From: Nannobrachium achirus
Lineage: Eukaryota; Chordata; Actinopteri; Myctophiformes; Myctophidae
Direction: 5' to 3'
NCBI GenBank assembly: GCA_963921795.1
Contig: OY997640.1
Location: forward strand, 56,962,671 to 57,026,670
DNA length: 64,000 nucleotides
A model generated the notes under the pieces. The model was not told where the DNA came from. It searched no databases and worked only from the letters and a program-made list of their open reading frames with translations. Position 1 is the stretch's first letter; each line of letters begins with the position of its first letter. Below are positions 1 to 12,700 of this stretch, one piece after another. The translations under genes were made by a program, and so were the position numbers.

Positions 1-717
1 CCCCACTCCCACCCCTGGAGACACATACAAGGGTTGGCTTTTCAAATGGACCAACTACATAAAAGGATACCAGAGGCGATGGTTTGTGTTGAGCAACGGC
101 CTTCTGTCTTATTACAGGTAGGTTTTGGTCATGAGATCACTCTGGCATGACCACTCAAGCCCAATCTTATACTCGGGCTATTTGAAAAGCTCCCAAGTTC
201 ACAACATGTTAGCTTGTAGATCAGCTATTTTGAGAAATTGTGAACATAATTATTTTTTGGGAGGGGCTGCTTATAATGATTATTATTAGTATTGTAATTG
301 TATAGCAGACATGAAGTCACCATACCAGCTCCGGTTCCGGAAACGGTTCCAATTTCCAAATATGATGGCCCCTTCAGTTTGTCTGAAGTTCTTACTAACA
401 GCATATACACAACCTCTCAGTTTTTTTGTGTGTGTCCTCAGTGAATTACATTCAGCCATGATACGTCAACTCAACATTTCACAAGATCCTAATTTTCTTG
501 CCCTCCAGGACCCAGGCAGAGATGGGTCATACATGCCGGGGAACCATCAACCTGGCCACGGCCAACATTGCCGTGGAAGACTCTTGCAATTTTGTCATTT
601 CCAATGGCGGTGCGCAAACCTACCACCTGAAGGCCAGCTCGGAGGTGGAACGTCAACGCTGGATCACAGCCCTGGAACTGGCCAAGGCCAAAGCTGTCCA
701 CATGCAGGCTGAGTCTG
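1..717 (+). CDS. osbp2: osbp2 exons encoding the PH domain (1-117 and 509-717)
   Basis: The first exon is open from base 2 and reads [16 protein letters not shown], then ends in the middle of an Arg codon (donor GTAGGT at 118). The next exon completes the Arg and gives [18 protein letters not shown] and [20 protein letters not shown], the end of a PH domain. PH domains of OSBP and ORP4 bind PI4P and Arf1 at Golgi or plasma membrane. Whether base 1 is a true exon start cannot be seen. Confidence 0.9.
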
Positions 718-3700
718 GTGAGAAAGACTGGGAGAGTAGATCAGATGTTATCAGATGTGTTACTCATATTATAGGTATTTTAGGGAATAATGTGTATTGT
801 GTGTTGGGGGGCAAGAGGGAAGCCAGGCCATCATTTGTAAGTACACAGAAAAGAGTACATATTACATTTGGACAATGTTTGTGTTGTTTTAAGGCCTTAG
901 TACAGTCTGGGGTGATAAGCCGTCACGGCAGTGTAGTCTTTTACCAGACTAATCAGTGTGCCCCCTGGTTTCAGAAGCACAGAGGCATCATTGTCACGGT
1001 GATAGGACTTCACCGCGACTATTAAGGCCTCAACTTGTTATCTCGTTTTTAGGTGATAACTTATCACCTAGAAGTTGAGGTGATCACCCTTCACCTCGGA
1101 CTATAATAAAGCCTTTAGTACATAAGGCATGACAAGTTGTCTTTTCTTCTTCTACAGATGATTCGGGTGACGATTGTCCCACACCACCCCATACCCCAGG
1201 ACACGGTGGAGGTAACCGGAACGAGATCCAGTTGACATTACGCACGCTGGGCAGTAAGGTGGAGGACCTCAGCACCTGCAACGACCTCATTGCCAAGCAT
1301 GGCTCTGCCCTGCAAAGGTTAGCAGTCAGTCTATTACCCATCAAACTGAGCTCCTTCACTGAAGTACAGATGATGGGAAAGAAGGTGTAGCTGTCGGTGT
1401 ACCTCATTCCTAATTACATTTTCCTGATCTAGGAAAGACAACCTTCCACCAAACCCTTGCCTGTGGGAAAGGGAATGGCCATGGCCAGTGAATCTTCCTT
1501 TTTATATTGACTTATTTATGTATTTAATTGCGTGCCATTGCCCAGGTCATTGTCAGAGCTGGAGAGCCTTCGTTTGGGACCAGACACAGGAGACAAGATC
1601 AGGCAGGTGACGGAGAGATCCACACTGTTCAGAATCACCTCCAATGCCATGATCAACGTAAGTCTGCCAGGGACTTAGGAGCACGAAACTATTATTCTTG
1701 AGACTAGCATTCAGTTAGACAGAATTACTTCACACATATGTGAGAGACAAGGATTGTACAGATGCTGCAACATTGAATATTCTTGAGTCTGAATGTTCAA
1801 CTTTTTAAGGTAATTGAAAATAGTGCAACAATTGTAATCACTGTGTCTTGCTCTCACAAAACAGCATATAACATAGTCACTCTAGGGAGAAGTTGTCTGT
1901 TCAATAATGATGCTTGCATGACTTTGGGTTAGGGTTATTTATGGGTACAGGAGATGGTAACCTCCACATTCATTGGGTTTTGTTCTGATGTTGTTGATGA
2001 TGTATATTTGTTTCTTATCCCTCACCCCTGCTGCACCCACACCACCAGGCATGTCGGGATTTCCTGTCCTTGGCCCAAACCCATAGTAAGCGCTGGCAGA
2101 AGGCTCTGCAAACAGAGAGAGAGCAGAGAGTGAGACTGGAAGACACTCTTGAGCAGCTAGCCAAGCAGCATAACCATCTAGAGAGAGCTTTCAGAGGAGC
2201 TACAGTACTGCCCCCTTCACTCAGCGACGCCGCCATGGACAGCAAGGGTAAGGCACTTTGTTTGTATGCATGTCTAATGGTTGACTGTTTGCTTGCATGC
2301 ACACATGTGAACTGCTTTTGTAAGGTTTAATATGAGCCATAGGACAGCTCAAGAGGAACTAAAGGAGCATCAATTTCTCAAGAGACATCTCGTTAATTGC
2401 TGTTGAACTTGAGTTTCTTGGTCTTGGGTTAAAATGGAAGCTTTATGTTCATGAGGCAGAGCCCTAACCTCAGCACCCCACACCTGGTTCAAAAAATAAT
2501 GACAAGGTTGCTTCTCGAGTGTGTTGAGAGTAGGGATGGGACGATATGAAAATGTAATCGTCACGATTATTGTGCCCAAAGGAATTGCACTTGACCCCTG
2601 GCCTGCACAACTAGAGCGAGTGCTTAGATTACTAATGATTATTAAGCTTTTGACACAAAGAATGTGTTTATTGGGAATTGCCAGATGTTCACATGGCCTC
2701 AATAGAATAATAGCTCTCATGCTAAATATGGATGCAGTTCCCCTTGTCTTAATCTACTGATTCGTCTTTGATTCGTTGTTGCGTTCTTCCATTCTCTCTT
2801 TGCTTTAGGTTCTGGCAGTTCAGGAAAGGGTGATGCCAGTGATGAGGATGATGAGAACGAGTTCTTTGATGCCATGGAAGATCCAGCAGCGTTCATCACT
2901 GTCCCTGCTGACCCCAAATACCACAGGTCTACATCTCTGCCTCACGTGTCAACGTTCTCTTTCTGGATCTCATGTCACTTTATTTCTCTAACCTGTATCT
3001 CGGTCTCTTTTTCTTTCTTATTCACTGTCTCTCTTTTTTTCTTTCTTGTTCACTGTCTCTCTCCTTGTATTTGTCTCAGGATTGTTGTTTTTACCATCAA
3101 CTCTTTCATCGTACTTTTATTTTTGTTATCAGTCATATTTTATGTTATTCTCCCGTCCCTCTGCACACCAGGCGGTCTGGCAGTAATGTCAGTGGGCTTA
3201 GCAGCGAACTCGGAATGGACGACCAGTCGGTAAGTTGGCGTTAAAACTTAATTGTTCTTGTAAGGGAAATTGGATTTGCAAATGAAAGCACATGATGACC
3301 CATCACCCATATCCAAACTACCCAAATCAAATATAACCCGGTCAATTTGGAACTCGGTGTGGGATCCCGTTGAAGTTTTCCACTTTATAATCCCAATAAT
3401 CCATGGCAACGCTCTTGCTAGAAACATTACATTTTTGATTGTTCATAATCACCATACAGTATGTGTATTATTGCTTAAATACTGTATACCAAACATACAG
3501 ACAAACTTGAGTTGGTCTGTACAATCAACTAACCCTTCAGTGGACCTTTTCCCTCCTGCAGCTTGACGAGCAGTCTTTGGCCTCTAACCCGGAGTCCCCA
3601 CAGCCCCTTGAAGTGGAGCCCGTGACACAACGGCGGACACGTATCCCTGACAAACCCAACTACTCCCTCAATCTCTGGAGCATCATGAAGAACTGCATCG

Positions 3701-6700
3701 GCAAGGAGCTCTCCAAGATCCCCATGCCTGTAAGATACCCCTGGCTGTCAAGTCCTTCGTTGTTCTCAGACTGAGTGGCAGTGGCAACCAACACCACACA
3801 TGCACAGAGTGTCACGTTTAATTAAAAAATTGTTGTCAGTTTAACTATGAAAGTGTAAACATGGTCACTTCAGCGTAATACTCTTATCGTACAGCGGTTT
3901 CACTTGCCACTCTGTGAGGAGTTGTTAGCTTCGGCAAGACACACCGTCGCACTACCATTTGGCTGTTCAGGTCCATGTTTAGTTTAGTTTACTTTATTGA
4001 CACAATTGTATAAAACATTGGGTCCAAACAATAATCGAAAACCCATTAATAAAAACTTTAAAAAGTACAAATTACAATACATTAAAATAAACAACACAAA
4101 ATCCCTTGACTCATACAACCGGAACTTTCTGTTGCTCCAAAAGTGACAGGCAGGCATGCAGCATACGCAAGGTTTCTCTGTTAGTGCCCACAAAGAGCGA
4201 GCTCAGATCATCAAACTCAAGTCCATACTTCCCTCTGATGTCCTGTGTGAGGGGACACACCAGTATGTCCTGTTCGTTTTGTATACCAGTCTCACATTGA
4301 CATATACGCTGCTCAGGTGGTATGTGACTCCACCTACCCATTTCCACACGCAGTCTATGAGAGGACAACCGAAACCATGTAAAGTTTATCCTCAAATAGT
4401 CCTCAATGTAAGGTGTACTGCTGGTGCTTGTGTAAAGCGGATGGACAAATACATCTGGGTTAATGGCTTGGTATGTCCTATATCTTGTTCCCTCTTTGGA
4501 TTGCAGTTTATGAATCATGTCCCTTCGGTCTCTCAATATGATCTTGTTTCTCCATTATCTCAGATATATGAGAATACATCACTTTGTTCTCCTGCTTTAG
4601 CAGTTGACCACAAGGGGTCATCAAGCATCCCATTGCGCTGCTGTATCTTGGTGAAGAACCTGGCCTGCTTTTCTCTCACTAAAGCTTGCAATGACGGCAG
4701 CCCTGCTTCCAACAAGCAGGTTAAGTTAGGTGTAGTAACCCTCACCCCAAGTAGGGATTTCACTCCAGTCATGTAGAGAGTTTCAACAGACGTTAAGGGA
4801 ATTTGTAACCAAGCCTCACACCCATACAAAATAGCTGATGAAAAAGTAGCCTCAAAAACCTTACATTATTTACACAAAATGGAGCATCATAGTTGGTGGA
4901 CAGATAATCAGTTTGTTTGAGTGCTTTGTCTTCTCTTTTACATGTAGGGCAAGTGAGTTTCAGGCATTTCCATCAGCAGTATTTACACATCCAGTATTAT
5001 ATATATTATTTCCGTGTGCTGCTCCTCTGAAATACTCTTTCTCCCATTCTTTATAACTCTACCCCCCCTTCCCCCTTCATCCCACCAGGTGAACTTCAAC
5101 GAGCCAATCTCCATGCTGCAGCGTCTGTCGGAGGACCTGGAGTACTACGAGCTGCTGGACAAGGCTGCCAAGTGTCAGAGCTCCCTGGAGCAGCTGTGCT
5201 ACGTGGCCGCCTTCACCGTGTCCTCGTACTCCACCACCGTGTACCGCACGGGCAAGCCTTTCAACCCCCTTCTTGGAGAAACCTTCGAGCTAGACCGCCT
5301 CCAAGAATGCGGTTACCGCTCACTCTGTGAACAGGTGGAGGGGACGCGCGCACGTTAAATTGATTTATCAACTTTACGTAAATGAATGTAATATGTGAAT
5401 TTGTCGTTACCGTCGTCCTCCTGTCTCCTCAGGTGAGTCACCACCCCCCCGCTGCTGCCCACCATGCCATCTCTGTGAAAGGCTGGACCCTCAGACAGGA
5501 GATCGCCCTGGCCAGCAAGTTTAGAGGAAAATATCTATCCATTATGCCCATGGGTAAGTGTTTGTGCACTCCAAACGCTACAGGAAACCATAACTTTATA
5601 CCTGTGAGTGATGCACACCTATTATCAATCTTTACACTTTGCCGGCGCCTTCAAATTAATTTAAAATGTATTTCAATTAAATGAAATACTATGTCGTCGC
5701 TGTGATTCTACAGTGTACTGTGCGAGTCATGTTTCAGTATGTTTTGTGATCATTAGGGTTGAATATACTTCTCCATCCCCAGGGTCCATCCAGTGCATGT
5801 TTGAGAAGAGCAACAATCACTACTCCTGGAAGAAAGTCACAACCACAGTACATAACATCATTGTAGGAAGACTGTGGATTGACCAGGTAACGAGATTCTA
5901 CTTGTTAGTAAACTGTACACAAAAACCTATCCAGCTACACCCAGACATTTACACAAAATTAATCAGTCCAGCTATCCTACCCCTCAGCACAGTCAGTCCA
6001 GCAATCACCTGGCCTTTTACACCAAATCAGTCCGGCTATCACCTGCCCTTTTACACAGAATCAGTCCAGCTGTTGCCTAGCTACCCTTTCCTTCCTGTCT
6101 GTCTCTGAAAAATAGAAATGCATTATAAGTTTTTTTTTTTTTTTTTTTCATTATTTAACTCATTAAAAGCCAACCCCGCGATGTCGCGGGAAAAGTAATA
6201 GAGTATCTATAGTGCCATCCACGCGATGTCGCGGGAAAAGTAATATATTACTGTAACGGCGAGTAAAAATACCTAGTACAATGGCCGACGCTCCGGAGAC
6301 GAAATCCGCGCTGATTTGTCATCATCACAGCTCCACGAGCACACAATAGTCATCCCATAACATTGAGGTGGACGGGCCGCCTCATCTTTAATGTCCATTA
6401 TCTCAAAACTACACTTTAGAAGCGAAGATGGAGGCAGATGCTCGCTTATAAAACACATGTATAAACGCTACGAGCCGATCCAGCATGGCTCCACATAAAC
6501 AATGATCGGTTCAGTCGAAGGATCCGATGACGTCAGACCGGAAGTACTTCCGGTGGCCTTCAAAATAAGACAAAATAAGAGAACGGCCGTGAATGGGGGG
6601 GGGTGGGAGGCACTCTGGATATTATAATCCGTTAATGTCTGAGGCTTTTAATGAGTTAAGAGACGCTTTGAGATGAAAGGTAACTTAATGGGTTACTGTA

Positions 6701-9700
6701 TATCACAGTACAGTGGATTATTTACAATACATACAGTAAAATGTGAGGTTATCCTACTAGTGACTATTTTCCTTTATTGAGTAGCATTTTGTGGCTAGAC
6801 ATTTATGGCCCAGCTAATAATTACTGGAACATCCGGTGATGTAAAACATGTGCCTTTTTGTTGACCCCATCAGTCAGGAGAGATAGATGTGGTGAACCAC
6901 AGGACAGGAGACCGCTGCCACCTCAAGTTCGCTCCCTACAGTTACTTCTCCAGAGATGTGGCAAGAAAGGTGAGTGTTGAGATCTCCCCTTGCTTCATCC
7001 ATCTGTTGAGTAGTAGAGAGAAAAAATATCAGCAGGCACCACAGAGTAAGCTACTTTTCATTTAAAGTAGACCTCTGTGCTTGAAAACTGAAGATGTACG
7101 CAAATTCAAATCAATGCTGGATACTGCACTAGGGATCAATCGAATAATCAATGAATCGTTCCAGAGATGGTCAAAATACATTTTAAAATGTGCTAAAGTT
7201 TATTTATAAAAAACAGTTGATAAACCAGTACAATGCTGTAAATCTTGTTATTTTGATTTTTTGAGCTTTCTGAAGGATTACCTGGAAAAACGTATTTTAT
7301 CTACAATACCATGTTAATGACCACAAGCTGACGGGGGGGGGGTGGATTAATTGTTTTTAATAACGGTAGAATAATTGAAAATGACTATCTCTCCTTTAAC
7401 TGAACACTGTCCTCCTCTATGCACCAGGTAACTGGTGTAGTGATGGATAAGGACGGCAAGGCCCATTATGTGCTGTCAGGAACTTGGGATGAGAAGATGG
7501 AGTTCTCCAGGGTGATGCAGAGCAGTAAGGGAGAGAACGGCACAGAAGGCCAGAAATCAAGGACTGTTTACCAGACACTCAAAGCCAAAGAGCTGTGGAA
7601 GAAAACCCCACTGCCGTGAGTTGGTTCCTGGGTATCGTTAAAGGAGGGGTGGGCATTGATGGAGCTGCAAAATACTGATTCTCAACTCAATTGAGAGTTT
7701 GATATGAATTAGGCCAGTGGTTCCCAAACTTCTCTCCCGGGATCCAAACTAGTGAAAACAGTAGATCTACAAGCTCACAGCGCGACGCTTCGCAAGCTTA
7801 TAGATCGGCTATTTTCACTACTTATTAGATTTGTTTTCTAATTTATGGAATTTCTTAGATTTTTCTTTTATTTATTCATTAACTTACTTAGAAAAATCAT
7901 TGCATTTTTCTTTTATTCATGAAAATCTTAGCTTTTTAGGGAATGAAAACATTTAGGGACCCATAAAAATGTGTCCACGACCCACAAATGGGCCCTGAAC
8001 CAGTGGATTAGGCCACAGACCCGCATTTGATGACAATGTTTATCTCTGGGACACCAATCTACCCTTTAAAATGTGTAGAGTGTTAATTTTGGAAAAACAT
8101 CCGTATCACAGCTGCGCAGATGTGTCAAAAGAGCATGAGATCCACTCGCGCAGAGAATAAAGTTTCTCTCTGTTTTTCCCATCATTATCCCTCATCCGGC
8201 CAGCGAGGGAGCAGAGAGCATGTACTTCTTCTCCTACCTGGCTCTGACGCTCAACGAGCCCGAGGAGGGCGTGGCGCCTACAGATAGCCGTAGGCGGCCC
8301 GACCAGAGGCTGATGGAAGCCGGCCGCTGGGATGAGGCCAATGCCGAGAAGCAGAGGCTGGAGGAGAAGCAACGCATCGCCCGTCGGGAGAGAGAAAGGG
8401 CAGCCAACCCACCAGAGGACGGTAGGGTTTTTCGATTAATCGATTTTTAATCAAAATCCGGGTTTTTTCCTTTGGACGATTTAAAAAAAAAGAAATCGTA
8501 AAATCGATTTTCACTTTAATTAGGGTAATTCTTACTCATTGGAGCCTTGCACGGGGCAAAAAGTACACAGCCCGGTCCTCCTAAAGCAGGACGACAAGGT
8601 CTGACACCAAATTAATACCTACTTTCTCTCTGATGTGTCATTTCTTTGATGCGCGTGCAGCGCAAGTCAAACTGGGCAGAGCTCACCACAGCACTGCATG
8701 CGCTCACTCGCGCTGGTACATGCAGGCAGCAAACAGAACAAAAAGCTGCTGAGCTGGTACACTTAGGTCTACGTTGTAGTTTGAAAGAAGCTTATTAATT
8801 CTGTGTTACCCATCCACTGTAGTCTACTCCTACTGTCCCTGTCACTGTGTTAATTTTGTGTCGGGAAGCGAAGCGCTTCGCCTCCGTGCATGAGCAGTGC
8901 AGGGGCGGCCTTAGCAATTTTTTCACCCGTTTCACCAGCCTCCAAGAGCTGGCTTGTTTTGGCTGTTTTGTCACTCACTATTGATAATGAAACACTAAGG
9001 ACGCTAAGTTAACTTCTGTATGTGATTGTTGCGCAACTAAAGTTATTATTATTATTATTACCCTTATTGTTTTATTACATTTTGCTATTTGGCTATATAA
9101 AAAATAAAACAATAATAAAAAAAAATATCCTTGCATTTTTTAAATGAAAACAAAATAGTTGAAACAATGTATTATTCTTTTAACAAAAAAATCGAAATCA
9201 GAATCGAAAATCGACTTTTCTGAGAAATAAATCGAGATTTTATTTTTAGGCCACATCGAACAACCCTAGAGGACGGTAAGGGAAACAAGACTGGAAGGGA
9301 GAGGAGGTCTCAGGTGGCAGCAGAAAAGAAATTACATGACAACACTGTTCATGAAAATAGTTACTAATGAGTTACTTTGTGTGCGGTTTGGGAACAAAAC
9401 CGTATACATCACAGTGTGGCCTTTTCCACCGGCAAAGAACCGGTTCTGGTTCTTTCTCCCGCCTATGGGATGAACCAGAGGTGTGCTTTTCCACAGAGAA
9501 CCGGAGTTGGTTCCGAACCGTAAAAGTTGGTTCGGAACTGGAACCACAAAATCCTTGGTTTTTGTGGTTCCAGAGCCAAATCCTTGGCTCTGGTTCAATC
9601 TGGTGGAAACGCAAGCTGGTTCGCGTGAACGAACCAAGGTTCCAAGAAAGTTGAACCGGCACTGGTTCTGGAACCGGTTCTTTGCCGGTGGAAAAGGCCC

Positions 9701-12700
9701 CAGTGTGGTGTAATGTGGTGAATTATAAAGGAAACAAACATGAAGACTTGGTCCACGCTTTGAGGCATGTCAACTACTGTGGTGATGGCCAAATAGAAAC
9801 CGCAATCTTTTGGAATACTTATTCTATAAGTACAAAGGTGCTTCACAACAACAGTGTTGGTGAACAAAAATGTTTTCATTTGTAATAGTCAACTGTGATC
9901 CAGCTTTCACACTTCGTCATGAGTTTCACTTTGACGTTACCATTTCATGGTTAGGCACAATGTTCATGGATTTCTTTATAATCGACTAAATTGATTACTA
10001 GTCTGATTAACTGCAGCCCTATTGGACTTTTATTTTTAAAGACCTGTACAGTGTATTGTGTATGGGTATGGTATGTATTTCCAATTGAACAATATACTGT
10101 ATGTTTTTCCAGAAGCCCTTGAACATAGGATGGACAACAGTGATGTTAACTGAACAATAATCGGTTATATGATGAGCTTATATTTATTTCATACCACACT
10201 ATATGCTTTAACCTTTAGCAGCAAAAATACAAAATAAATTAGATTTCCTTTTTAAAAATTGACTATTTAGTTAAATACATTATTTATGATAATTTATTAA
10301 ATTGATTAGTTTGGTTCACTGTTGCACCCTTACACTAATTTGTTTGTTTCTGTCCAAAGCTGTCTCTGAGGACTTCATCAACGACTCGCCTTTAAAAAGC
10401 AAGTACCTCCTCTCTTGGCCTTTCAGTAACCATTGATTGAATGAAGTATTTATTAGAAGTTTTGCATAGCAAAATGTACAGTTTCATGACAGTACAGTTC
10501 ACTGATACAAAGTCGACTAAAAGGAAACCCAGGTAAGGTAGGCTTATTTCCATTGCGATCCATGAGACCATTGCACTGCATTTCTCCCAAGTACATACTG
10601 ACCCAAAATCCGCACCTGCATTCTGTGTGTTTGTTGTGTGTATGGTGGGTGCCAAATGTCCTGCGTGACCCCTTACAACCTGTTCAAACCACTGTTTCCT
10701 TTCCAATCCCTTCATCTGTTTTGCGTTCAGCCGATGCAGAGGAGATTGCCACGGAAGCAAATGAGGTTTCAGATGAAAGCAAGTATCACAGCTCAGATAG
10801 ATAGACTTGTGTGCATGTGTGTGCTCCTAAAAAGAAAAAATATTTTATTTTATTTGTGACCTGCGCTAGTGTAACCAGCCTCATGTCACTGAAACTAAGT
10901 TGATGAAGAAATACTTTGGTTCTCAGGAAGAATTGGAAGTATCACTATTAATCTGTGGAATGCAAGAGCCTCTCCAGTGGAACTCAGAATGTTCGACTCA
11001 TTTGGATCACGTTGAAACCTAAATTTACTACAGTGCATAGTATTAATAATTTGTATTTATAATGCACTTTCCATTCAAAGAATCTCAAAGTGCTACTTTG
11101 CAGAATAAAAACATTATCAATAATCAATAACTTTAGCAGGGTTTAACATCAGACACATCATATAATAACACTATCCAAGTTTAAAAGCAGAAAAAGCAAC
11201 AAACCAAAAAAAAAGTAAAAAGAAAAAGGAAAGCTGATCATTAGCATGCGAAGGCCTTCCTAAATAAAAGGGTTTTTAGGCCTGTTTTAAAATAGTTCAG
11301 GGTCTGTGGTGATCTTAGTTCAATGGGAAGGCTGTTCCACAGACGTGGTGCTGCCGAGCAGAAGGCCCGGTCCCCCATTATTACAGTGTTACAGTATTTG
11401 TGTACCGTATACTATGTGTATTACACTAGAACAGGGGTAGGCAACCTTAGGCACAGGTGCCAACATTGGCACAGGGAAGGGTGATCACTGGCACACTGGC
11501 AGAAGTGTGATAGAGAGGATGGGGTGTCATCAAAATGTATGTTTGCACACTTGACTATCTAGAAAATAAAAACGTGGCACTTAATTTCAAAAAGGTTGCT
11601 GACCCCTGCACTAGAGTATACACTCTAGTGTATGTATATACAGTATTATACACCCTCAGGCTGTGTCTGCTGTTGCGCTTATTCCCATTACATTTGAATT
11701 CTCTTTTGTGTGTGGCTGTTCAGCGGATACTGAGGACTCTCCCTGTCCTACACCTATTGCATGCAAGTACCCTAACTATGCTTTCTGCACCCATTCTTAA
11801 TATTATCCTGTGTCATGTTCACTCATTCATTCATATATGTTCTCATTCATGTCTTTACGTTTGTTTTGTTTTTTGGTTATTTTTTTCTTTTTTGTCCATA
11901 CTGTACATCTCTCGTTGCATCTTTTTTTCTTGCAGCACCCCATGGACCACAACCTTATCAAAGCAAGTATTCCACTCCTGAAATAACTTTTTGAGCAGGA
12001 TCTAGAGCTGCACAACGGATGCAGAAAAGTCCCAGCACTGGCTATTGCAGTTTCCAAATCCAAAGTTGCAACAGATGTCTATCTGTGATAAACTAGAAAG
12101 GAAGTTACAAGTCATTAACTTAAATTAATTTTGTTCGAAGTGGGTACAATCGGCACTTAAAATTTACATTAACTGTATTATTTTTTCCAAATGCAAAAAA
12201 AATGTATTTTTGTACTTGAGTATCACAATCCATTTTTTGGTTACAGTATTCACTAAATAATTGGGCATTTTGCAATGATAATTGTTAGTTGTTTAATCGG
12301 TGTTGTGCAGCCCTAGTAAGTGCCTTTATCAGAACTCTGTCCTCGTGTTTTCACATTTGTTCATCTAGTCCCCTTGTGTCAGACACCGCCAAACCCTTTA
12401 GTCACCTCAGGGTTACAAAAGGTCTCTCTGATTTCCATCCTCACATGCTTTCTGTGTCCTCCTTGAGCTAAGGTTTGTAGGTCCCTATAGAACTGTGGTA
12501 GACTCTGTTCACTCCCATTCTCTTCTACGGTCAACATCTTGTCTGTTTGTCTATTGCTGTCAGATATGGTCATCTTTTTTTAGTAATTACTATAGAGTTA
12601 GTATGATCATCTGACAGATTAAGGTATACAGTAGTATGTTTTGGAGAACAGGGGTGACTGGAAGCGATGATGGAGGGCTCGTCTGAGGACGAACTAAGAG

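Noticed and set aside
9332-9879. Several open frames on both strands near 9.4-9.7 kb
   Set aside because: They overlap a palindromic hAT MITE made of GGTTC/GAACC blocks.
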